Positions 1 through 5,843 of a stretch of 6,156 nt of DNA are shown here, one piece after another. Where the stretch lies: assembly GCA_024699395.1 (NCBI GenBank), contig JAILPU010000305.1, forward strand, positions 1 to 6,156, read 5' to 3'. The notes under the pieces were generated by a model. It worked only from the letters and a program-made list of their open reading frames with translations. It did not search any database and had not been told where the DNA came from. Source of the DNA: Lachnospiraceae bacterium (lineage in GTDB: Bacteria > Bacillota > Clostridia > Lachnospirales > Lachnospiraceae). The position numbers and the translations under genes were made by a program. Positions within the stretch are counted from its first letter, which is position 1, and the number at the start of each line of letters is the position of its first letter.

Positions 1-23
1 GCTGGTTTTTTACTTGCTTTTTA

Positions 24-140
24 CACTGAAGAACTTTCGAGAGTAGAAAGCGATATTTAGATAATGAATAGATTATTGCTCCGTAACTACATAAAAATAC
101 AAGTTAGGGAGCAAAAATGAAAATTTGACAAACTTCAGTG
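24..140. repeat. Outer inverted repeat CACTGAAG/CTTCAGTG flanking the hairpin
   Basis: CACTGAAG at 24-31 is exactly matched by its reverse complement CTTCAGTG at 133-140, enclosing the 76-114 hairpin. A further small hairpin, CTTTC/GAAAG, sits at 34-38 and 46-50. An eight-base match over this distance can arise by chance, so the nested arrangement is suggestive only. Confidence 0.25.
76..114. repeat. Imperfect inverted repeat (hairpin) downstream of the last gene
   Basis: The left arm 76-88 (TTGCTCC, G, TAACT) pairs with the right arm 102-114 (AGTTA, G, GGAGCAA). This gives twelve pairs with one internal G/G mismatch and a 13-base loop. It lies about 75 bases past the stop of the lipoprotein gene. 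Neither strand has a clear T-run straight after the stem, so it is not a classical intrinsic terminator. It could still end or stabilise the transcript, or be a protein binding site. Confidence 0.4.
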
Positions 141-188
141 ATTATAGGATCGGAATCAAAACCTCCCATGCTTTTTTCTTAATTTGCA

Positions 189-935
189 TTATTGCTCATC
201 AAACACTGACTCATCATACCCATACAGCTCGTAAAAATCTTCTTTCTCGCAATATGTATACACAGGATCCACTAACTCTCCTTTTACACGGTATCTTAAG
301 ATAAGATACCCTTCCATGGCTTCCCCAAGGTCAAACACGTAAAATCCGGGACGGCTTATACTCTCAACCAAGAACGTAGGCACCGAAAGCTCTTTGGGAT
401 TCTCCGGATAGGCTTTATACGGAGCAAAGGCATTGGGCGAAATCTCAGGGTTTGCCCATTCCATAATAAAAACACCATCCTTCAATCCCCGAAAACTGTA
501 TGCTTCCTCCTTTAAAACCCCGCACTGTATATCAAGCATATTGTCGACGAGTGCTTGTCTTGTTCCCTCCTTAACATGATAAAAATCCACGTCAGGATAT
601 AACTCCTGCATCTCTTCAACATAAAGAGCATAGTCATCCCCAAAGGGAAGATTCTCTTCCTCCATATACTCTGAAAGATCTGGAAGGACAAACTTTTCCC
701 CTTCTGAGTCTTCTTTTGATTCATCTCCTGGTCCTTCTTCCGAGCTTTCTTCAAAAGAAGCCTGTATCATAGGGCTTGGCGAGGGATCCAAAGCGCTGTT
801 TTCACTTTCGACTAATTCAGTCAACGATGCTTGGGAAGCCTTATTTAGTATATCATCAGCACTTTTCGCACTTTTTTTCTTGCAGCCTGTCAAAATCAAT
901 GAAACCATTAACGTTAATACTAAAAATCTTCTCAC
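189..935 (-). CDS. Lipoprotein with acidic linker, unknown function
   Basis: This protein has 248 residues. The GTG start at 935 overlaps the hydrolase stop (GTGA), with a GAGGT ribosome binding site at 943-947 and a seven-base spacer. The N-terminus is a type II signal peptide: MRRF, a hydrophobic core, and the lipobox LTGC with Cys18 as the lipidation site. A Lys/Ser patch follows, then a low-complexity Ser/Glu/Asp/Pro-rich stretch to about residue 95 that would act as a flexible spacer. Residues about 96-248 look folded and rich in aromatic and acidic residues, with two cysteines (138 and 229) that could pair. I do not recognise the domain. It is the last gene of the visible cluster and directly follows the peptidoglycan hydrolase, so it may be exposed on the membrane's outer face as part of the same assembly or as a protective or exclusion factor. 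Both are guesses. Confidence 0.8.
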   Translation of the reverse strand: MRRFLVLTLMVSLILTGCKKKSAKSADDILNKASQASLTELVESENSALDPSPSPMIQASFEESSEEGPGDESKEDSEGEKFVLPDLSEYMEEENLPFGDDYALYVEEMQELYPDVDFYHVKEGTRQALVDNMLDIQCGVLKEEAYSFRGLKDGVFIMEWANPEISPNAFAPYKAYPENPKELSVPTFLVESISRPGFYVFDLGEAMEGYLILRYRVKGELVDPVYTYCEKEDFYELYGYDESVFDEQ

Positions 936-3040
936 TTTGAAAACCTCACTATACTATGAAAATGTTTCTTTCTGTAATCGTCCCAATCCCCAATGACCAC
1001 TTTCTTTGCAGAGCTGGAAGCATGAGCAAACCTGCCGTCTCCCACCCAGATAGCCACATGGGAAGGTATCCCTGCTCCAAGAGAACTCTGAGTACCGCTA
1101 AACAAGATTATATCCCCGGGCTTTGCGACATTCGGAACATCGCTTGCATTTCCTGTATAAACCGTTGTTCCCTTATTATATAAGGTTCTGCAGGTTTCAC
1201 GGCCGTTAGGATATCCGTTCACGTTGTACCCGGCCGATTTTAAGACATATGCGACGAAACTGGAACAGTCAAAATTCACTCCAGGTCCCCCATTCTCACC
1301 AAATGCGTATTTTGTGGGGTGTATAAGGCAGTTTTCTATATACTTATACATTTCAGCAAAGTCCAAATCTGACATAGCCTCAAGGGAAGGATTAAAATTA
1401 ACAGCCGTATATCCTGTATCCGTGCCAAAAGAATGCCCCGAAAGGTCTATTGACTGAATCAGACCATTTCTGTTTTTAAAGAATCCCAATAACCCGGATG
1501 TATCAACACGGCTTACCTTTGTGCCTACAATACCGCTTATTGCCGAAGAATCATTGGAGATATTCGACGTATTATTATCATATAAGTCCTTTATAGCCAA
1601 AAAGTGCTCCACAGACTCATACGAACCGGGAAGACCTTCCAATATCTCTAAAAAGAAATCAAACTCAAATTCAAACTTCTCTTCCGGCATAAGACCCATA
1701 ACAGAATCATAAAAAGATACCGGGTCAAGTTTTGCAGTTCTGGAAGCAACATTAAAGTATTTTAGCGGATTACTTAACTCATTGTAGTTGTAATTATAGC
1801 TAAGATAGGAATTAGCTATAAATGCAGGCGCCACTGAAGGAATACGCTTTACTGTAAGTTTGTATATCTTGTCATCCGGATCAGTGCTACTAATGCTCTT
1901 TTTTATTTCTTCAATGGAAGGCTCGGTTTCAAGCCTGTAACCCTGACTCTTTGAAAAGATACTGTTGAAAGAGATGCTTTTTACGGATGAATCCATAAGT
2001 TCATCGTAAAAAACGAACTTAAACTCAAATATATCGATTATATTTTCAATATCCTCATCAGACAGATAATAGCTTTCCCCGTCAACGTCACTTTCTTCAT
2101 ATTCCCCAAAGTTTTCGGTATTCTGCGTAATAAACATGCAGCACAGAGCATATACAGGCTGCCAGTGCATATAAAAGAGGTCCTCTCCCATTATGGCAGG
2201 ATCCGTATCAATGTTCTTTTTGGATAAGGTAACGCTTCCCGTTTTACTTGTAGAGGTGGGATCTATGGATTTTGTGCTGGTATCATGCCATACCCTTCCA
2301 TAGCCATGAACCTTTGGATAACCCTTTAGGGCTTCCTCCCTGTCTAAAGGTGACGGGATCTTATTGATCTTATCAAGAATATCTTTCTTCTTTTTTATTT
2401 CCGCATCAGTCTTTGGAATCCAGTCCTTAATGGAAAAATCCCTCAGTTCCTCATGCCAGCCGGCTTCTTCTACGGTAGCCGTAACAGGTCCCAAGGTCAC
2501 TTCGCCCGTAATATCATCAAAAGAAAGGATATCTCCTTCATAAACCATGTATTCATAAGATATGGTTTTTGTTTCTTGCACGTTCTTATTGTAATTATCA
2601 ACCGCTTTAAGTATCCGTTTAAAGGTCTTTAAGTCCACCTGAACCGAGTTTATATCTTCTTCAAAGGAAAAATCCGGATGTTTGTCGAGCCATGCAAGAA
2701 ATGTTCCCGCATCACTCATTACTTCCTCGTTTGTGTCCTCGTCGAAGTAAAACCCATCGTTACCAACCGCTTCAAACCTTGCCTGTTCGTTAACAGCGTC
2801 CTTTACAGACTCGCCACCGCCGAACTCAAGGGCAGCAATAATGGACGAAAAAAATGCGATTATAATCAAAATAATTATGATTATCAACGCCGGAATAAAA
2901 GAAATGGCAGAAAAGGCGGTTTTTATTAACCTGGAAACCATCTTGATAAACTGTTTTGAGGTATCAAAATCATTTCCACCGCCTAAACTGTCATTAACAT
3001 CATTGTTTAGTTTGTTTTTAATATTGGAAAAAAGACTCAT
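932..3040 (-). CDS. Membrane-anchored NlpC/P60 (C40) cell-wall peptidase with large unassigned ectodomain
   Basis: This protein has 702 residues. Residues 1-41 are cytoplasmic and basic, residues about 42-71 form one very hydrophobic Ile-rich transmembrane segment, and the rest should face outward. The C-terminal 140 residues are an NlpC/P60 domain: nucleophile Cys592 in FDCSSFVAYVLKSAG, His661 in PSHVAIWVGDG and His673 in FAHASS, with the KPGDIILF strand between. The triad is complete. Such enzymes cut peptide bonds in peptidoglycan stems. The roughly 500 residues between (about 75-570) show no repeats or SH3/LysM-type wall-binding motifs that I can recognise. They hold a conserved-looking HWQPVYALCCMF segment at 292-303 and a Ser/Asn-rich hinge around 489-502. 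ATG overlaps the upstream stop as ATGA and has no visible ribosome binding site, so translation probably depends on re-initiation. In conjugative elements of Firmicutes, anchored NlpC/P60 proteins open the wall for the transfer channel; that role here is inference. Confidence 0.88.
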   Translation of the reverse strand: MSLFSNIKNKLNNDVNDSLGGGNDFDTSKQFIKMVSRLIKTAFSAISFIPALIIIIILIIIAFFSSIIAALEFGGGESVKDAVNEQARFEAVGNDGFYFDEDTNEEVMSDAGTFLAWLDKHPDFSFEEDINSVQVDLKTFKRILKAVDNYNKNVQETKTISYEYMVYEGDILSFDDITGEVTLGPVTATVEEAGWHEELRDFSIKDWIPKTDAEIKKKKDILDKINKIPSPLDREEALKGYPKVHGYGRVWHDTSTKSIDPTSTSKTGSVTLSKKNIDTDPAIMGEDLFYMHWQPVYALCCMFITQNTENFGEYEESDVDGESYYLSDEDIENIIDIFEFKFVFYDELMDSSVKSISFNSIFSKSQGYRLETEPSIEEIKKSISSTDPDDKIYKLTVKRIPSVAPAFIANSYLSYNYNYNELSNPLKYFNVASRTAKLDPVSFYDSVMGLMPEEKFEFEFDFFLEILEGLPGSYESVEHFLAIKDLYDNNTSNISNDSSAISGIVGTKVSRVDTSGLLGFFKNRNGLIQSIDLSGHSFGTDTGYTAVNFNPSLEAMSDLDFAEMYKYIENCLIHPTKYAFGENGGPGVNFDCSSFVAYVLKSAGYNVNGYPNGRETCRTLYNKGTTVYTGNASDVPNVAKPGDIILFSGTQSSLGAGIPSHVAIWVGDGRFAHASSSAKKVVIGDWDDYRKKHFHSIVRFSK

Positions 3041-3357
3041 AATAAGACACTGACACAGCCATTAATGATCTCTTTGGGGTTAACTTTTGGAAGATCCCTT
3101 TCCGCCCTCGTCTCATTTGCGAGATTTATACTGTGAACAATGGCCGATTTGTATGCTGCGGCAGTAATACTTGTATTCTTTGACATGACCATGCACGCCT
3201 CTATTAGGCTTGCCGCAGGATCATAAAGATAACGATAACAGATAACTTCAACCAAATATACATAACCCGGAACTGTTCTGGGAATAAGCATGTCATCGAG
3301 ATAAACTTTAACTTTATCGAGTATCTCGCTCTTTTCCTTAATCCTAAAATTACTCAC
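3037..3357 (-). CDS. Stand-alone Spo0A C-terminal (DNA-binding) domain-like protein
   Basis: The preferred start is GTG at 3357 (106 residues), with a GAGGAG ribosome binding site at 3366-3371 and an eight-base spacer. An in-frame GTG at 3364-3366 abuts that site directly and is less likely. The sequence follows the Spo0A effector domain (Spo0A_C family) from end to end: an IPRTVPGYVYL segment (residues 25-35) matching the IPAHIKGYxYLR signature, a helix-turn-helix region (about 51-81) ending SAIVHSINLAN where Spo0A has RAIRHAIEVAW, and a PKVNPKEII segment matching PTNSEFIA near the C-terminus. There is no receiver domain, so it would not be controlled by phosphorylation in the usual way. A DNA-binding regulator, perhaps acting on its own cluster, is inference. 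Arg residues that contact DNA in Spo0A appear replaced. The gene overlaps the next gene by four bases (ATGA). Confidence 0.7.
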   Translation of the reverse strand: MSNFRIKEKSEILDKVKVYLDDMLIPRTVPGYVYLVEVICYRYLYDPAASLIEACMVMSKNTSITAAAYKSAIVHSINLANETRAERDLPKVNPKEIINGCVSVLL

Positions 3358-3362
3358 TTTCT

Positions 3363-4025
3363 TCACTCCTCAATACTATCATTTATAAAATCCAAAAGAT
3401 CGGGATCGGTAGGGTCTACAATGTCAACAGAGTCTGCCAAAAGGTCAAGCAAAGTCTTTTCATCATTAAGCCTCTCAAAATCGTCTCCCGAAACACTGAT
3501 ATATAAGTACTCATCCTCCCCAAAAGTCAACTGATAAACCAGAGTAAAAACCTTACTGGTATCAAAAGTTGCCCTGTTTAACATATACGCACCTGCATAT
3601 TTTGCAGGAAAATACTTTATAAATCCTTCTTCAGAACAATCTGATATCTTAACCTTTGTCTTTGATGAGGAAAAAATCCTTGAAGGTATCTTTCCTTTCA
3701 TCATTTCTTCAAGATTCGGGTCAGAATCGGTAAAAACACAGATTCTAAACCCGTCAACCACACCGTTTATTTCCTTTGATGCCCCATCAAAGTTAGCTGG
3801 AAGCCACATTGTGTAGTATGTCCCAAGTAAATATACCTGTTCACTTAATATCTCATTCCCCGTAAAAACCTCTCCGGCAGTTTCTGCCCGGTTTAACTTC
3901 CCCAAAGGGAACTTGTAACGGATAAAATTGTCACATATGTATATAGGAAGAGATACAGATAAAACCAGGATGAAAAAGAAGATTATAACGAGCTTTTTGT
4001 TCTTTTTTATAAACCTATTGATCAT
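3363..4025 (-). CDS. Single-pass membrane protein with extracytoplasmic domain, possible paralogue of the preceding gene product
   Basis: I choose ATG at 4025 (220 residues) over the in-frame GTG at 4037. The GAGGT ribosome binding site at 4031-4035 sits five bases before the ATG but overlaps the GTG itself. The N-terminus is strongly basic (NRFIKKNKK), followed by one transmembrane helix at residues about 12-31 and an outward-facing domain of about 190 residues. There is no lipobox; the Cys at residue 31 is inside the hydrophobic end and lacks the upstream consensus. The outer domain has alternating strands, an EEGFI motif at residues 122-126, and an acidic C-terminus. Size, topology and the order of strand motifs parallel the upstream 246-residue protein. 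The family is not recognised. The gene overlaps the upstream gene by 11 bases and ends five bases before the next start, so it is part of a tightly packed operon. Confidence 0.72.
   Translation of the reverse strand: MINRFIKKNKKLVIIFFFILVLSVSLPIYICDNFIRYKFPLGKLNRAETAGEVFTGNEILSEQVYLLGTYYTMWLPANFDGASKEINGVVDGFRICVFTDSDPNLEEMMKGKIPSRIFSSSKTKVKISDCSEEGFIKYFPAKYAGAYMLNRATFDTSKVFTLVYQLTFGEDEYLYISVSGDDFERLNDEKTLLDLLADSVDIVDPTDPDLLDFINDSIEE
3366..3371 (-). promoter_or_regulatory. Ribosome binding site GAGGAG that decides the start of the Spo0A-C-like gene
   Basis: GAGGAG is immediately upstream of the stop of the 220-residue membrane protein. It leaves eight bases to GTG at 3357 but none to the in-frame GTG at 3366, so the shorter 106-residue product is favoured. 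Confidence 0.55.
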
Positions 4026-4755
4026 CGAATACCTCACCTGACTTAGTATCCGATTCGGTTGATTTTAACTCATCTTCTCTCTTCGAATCATACTGCAATG
4101 TTAAGAGATGGCCTTTAGCCAAGATCTGGGCATTTGATAAAGTTTCCGTCGAATACTCCGAAACCATGCACCCAATGACTATGGTGTAAGGGTTTTCATA
4201 GATACTTTCATGAATATTTACTTCATAGGTAACAAAAAACCTAGGATCGGTACCGGCAACATCAAGCTCGTAAACCTCAAATATGGCATTACAGCCATTT
4301 ATAAAGCCCTCTTCTTTCTTTAAAAGCACAAACTTTGACGTACTTTCCTTCGCATCGATTGATACCGCTTTAGTAAGATCCGCCTTTAAAGAGCCTATTA
4401 AGTTATCCCCTTCACTTAAAACCTTAAAATAAAAGCAAAACGGATCACTTTCAACGACCTTTGCGCCATTTATATCTGCCAATGGCGCATTCACGGTCTG
4501 AATACTAAAGGGAATATTCTCAAGCTCTATGGTCGTTTGAAAGTTTTCTACCGGTGTATATACCATGTTCTGGGCATCAAAGACGGAAGTGGTCAGTTCC
4601 CCTTCCGGCATATTTACCGCAAACTCTACTTCCTTTTTGAATAGCCCAGTTAAAACCACCAAAACCAACAATATTCCTAATAAGATAACCCCCACAACAA
4701 GTACCCGCTTTAGCGGTTTTGACATTAAAATGCCTAAAAATGTTGTTTCTTCCAT
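4015..4755 (-). CDS. Single-pass membrane protein with extracytoplasmic domain, unknown function
   Basis: This protein has 246 residues. ATG at 4755 has an AGGTGG ribosome binding site (4762-4767) six bases upstream and lies 18 bases after the previous stop. Residues 1-16 are short and basic near the membrane (KPLKR), residues about 17-38 form one strong transmembrane helix, and residues 39-246 are predicted outside by the positive-inside rule. There is no lipobox Cys and no obvious signal-peptidase site, so it probably stays anchored. The outer domain is beta-strand-rich and has three cysteines. The C-terminal 25 residues are charged and low in complexity. I do not recognise the family. The following gene encodes a protein of similar size and plan with an EEGFI motif at a comparable place, suggesting diverged paralogues. 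The 3' end overlaps the next gene by 11 bases, which suggests coupled translation. A structural role in an envelope complex is inference. Confidence 0.72.
   Translation of the reverse strand: MEETTFLGILMSKPLKRVLVVGVILLGILLVLVVLTGLFKKEVEFAVNMPEGELTTSVFDAQNMVYTPVENFQTTIELENIPFSIQTVNAPLADINGAKVVESDPFCFYFKVLSEGDNLIGSLKADLTKAVSIDAKESTSKFVLLKKEEGFINGCNAIFEVYELDVAGTDPRFFVTYEVNIHESIYENPYTIVIGCMVSEYSTETLSNAQILAKGHLLTLQYDSKREDELKSTESDTKSGEVFDDQ
4031..4039 (-). promoter_or_regulatory. Ribosome binding site AGGTGAGGT inside the upstream coding region
   Basis: The site reads AGGTGAGGT on the minus strand and ends five bases before ATG at 4025. It lies within the last codons of the upstream membrane protein gene. 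Its position selects ATG 4025 over GTG 4037, because the GTG is embedded in the site itself. Confidence 0.6.
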
Positions 4756-4773
4756 TGTTCACCACCTGTTTTT

Positions 4774-5805
4774 TTACAGAAAATGAGGAGTTGCAGCTAT
4801 AAGCTGGTAACCTTCTTCTGTTTTTGGCGCATTGACATAAGTTAAAAACTTAGGTCCGTCGGATGTACCCCTGAAATTACCCTCGGAAGTAAAGAATACA
4901 CGGCTTAAGAGATTCTCGTCTTTATTGATTAAAAGCCTGAACATCTTCGAAACAAACTCCAGATCCTCACTGTCTCTTACAACCACTACGCATTCGGCTA
5001 CTCCCTTGGTGGTTCTGCAGTTAAGGTAATTTTTAATGATATAAAGCTGTCTCTCACACCATTCCTCATAATCTTTCTTTGACTGGCTGGCTTTATTCCA
5101 CTCAAAAAAAGCCGACTTGAATGCAACATAATAAAAGACATCATCTTTTTCAAACTTTGCCTCCATAGGTAAGAAAAATGTCCCCATATGCTTGGTCTTG
5201 CAGACACGTTCCAAATATGAATCAAATGTGGTACTATTTGCTATCACATTCATCCCCACGTATGAAGCTGCAACCCATCCTACAATCTCTGAAGCAATCT
5301 TGTGCTGAAAACCTTCATTTATAACGACTTTCCTCTGTAGTCTCTGGCCTATCATCTCACAGGCACAGTTAACCACACTGTAAAGGGTAATGGCTGTAGA
5401 GGCAGGCTTTCCGTTTATCATCCTCTTAAACTGATAGTTAAAGGCATAAATATACCCTATCTTTAAAAGATATTTAAGTCTTGACGTAAGACCACTGTCG
5501 TCCATATCCGCGTCAACGATTGAAAGGTCCGGTGAATCCGTTGTCACCTTCTTTAAGAAAAGCTTGATCATCTCCTTTGTAGCCACTCCCATGGAGGATA
5601 TAGCCAACAAAATATAGCAGTCGGATATTGTACCGCTCTCACCGTTTGCGTACAATAACAGCTGTTTTTCCTTGTAGATATAGTTAAACTTATGGATCAT
5701 GCTTTCTTTTACATCATCATTTACTAAAAAACATCTCATGGGAGAAGCAATTCCCTCAACAATCCCCTGCTCCTCTCCACCATATAAAAGTTCTTCTGTT
5801 ATCAA
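4774..5805 (-). CDS. Winged-helix protein, possibly replication-relaxation/mobilisation-accessory-like
   Basis: This is a 343-residue soluble protein with no signal peptide or membrane segment. The start is TTG at 5805: a GGGAGA ribosome binding site (5815-5820) precedes it and no in-frame ATG lies between it and the upstream stop. Residues about 60-145 look like a winged helix-turn-helix: a first helix (CYILLAISSMGVATKEMIK), an LTSRLKYLLKIGYI recognition-helix-like segment, then a beta wing ending TAITLYSVV. Residues about 160-343 form an alpha/beta domain with the strand pair around FFLPMEAKFEKDDVFYYVAF, a helix with a YEEWCERQLYIIKNY segment, and later strands ECVVVVRD and SRVFFT. That order recalls the replication-relaxation (Replic_Relax) proteins of Gram-positive plasmids and ICEs, which join a winged helix to a degenerate nuclease-like fold. 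The match is by eye and the acidic residues expected in that fold are not clearly kept. It could equally be an unrelated DNA-binding protein. Confidence 0.6.
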   Translation of the reverse strand: MITEELLYGGEEQGIVEGIASPMRCFLVNDDVKESMIHKFNYIYKEKQLLLYANGESGTISDCYILLAISSMGVATKEMIKLFLKKVTTDSPDLSIVDADMDDSGLTSRLKYLLKIGYIYAFNYQFKRMINGKPASTAITLYSVVNCACEMIGQRLQRKVVINEGFQHKIASEIVGWVAASYVGMNVIANSTTFDSYLERVCKTKHMGTFFLPMEAKFEKDDVFYYVAFKSAFFEWNKASQSKKDYEEWCERQLYIIKNYLNCRTTKGVAECVVVVRDSEDLEFVSKMFRLLINKDENLLSRVFFTSEGNFRGTSDGPKFLTYVNAPKTEEGYQLIAATPHFL

Positions 5806-5814
5806 ATTATTAAA

Positions 5815-5820
5815 TCTCCC
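5815..5820 (-). promoter_or_regulatory. Ribosome binding site GGGAGA that fixes a TTG start
   Basis: On the minus strand GGGAGA lies about nine bases before TTG at 5805-5803. Reading upstream in frame there is no ATG or GTG before the TAA at 5839-5841, and the first internal ATG is 22 codons downstream without a comparable site. This supports TTG initiation for the 343-residue protein. Confidence 0.6.
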
Positions 5821-5843
5821 TATCGTATATATAATTATTTAAG

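Larger units (their letters stand above)
1..188. other. Non-coding tail after the gene cluster
   Basis: No frame on either strand carries a start with a ribosome binding site and a sustained reading frame. The stretch is AT-rich and holds the inverted repeats described separately. One plus-strand frame is open from the left edge to a TAG at 58-60 (19 codons), too short to tell from chance; it could be the tail of a convergent gene. Confidence 0.5.

Noticed and set aside
1..60. Plus-strand frame open from the left edge to TAG at 58-60, possibly the tail of a convergent gene
   Set aside because: Only 19 codons with no start visible; a run this long is common by chance.
139..158. TGATT/AATCA inverted repeat as an intrinsic terminator after the lipoprotein gene
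   Set aside because: A five-base stem with no following T-run is too weak.
72..197. Direct repeat ATTATTGCTC at 72-81 and 188-197, possible attachment-site-like duplication
   Set aside because: Only ten bases in AT-rich DNA, one copy overlaps the lipoprotein stop, and there is no integrase nearby.
956..1712. Several plus-strand open frames of 63-77 codons opposite the hydrolase gene
   Set aside because: They lie antisense to a well-supported coding region, lack ribosome binding sites and give no recognisable protein; they are shadows.
4025..4037. GTG at 4037 as start of the second membrane protein
   Set aside because: It lies within the ribosome binding sequence that is ideally spaced for ATG at 4025.
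5806..5843. AT-rich gap with TATATA-like stretches resembling a -10 element before the TTG-start gene
   Set aside because: No convincing -35 at correct spacing and the gap is only 38 bases inside a one-direction cluster; AT richness alone explains it.
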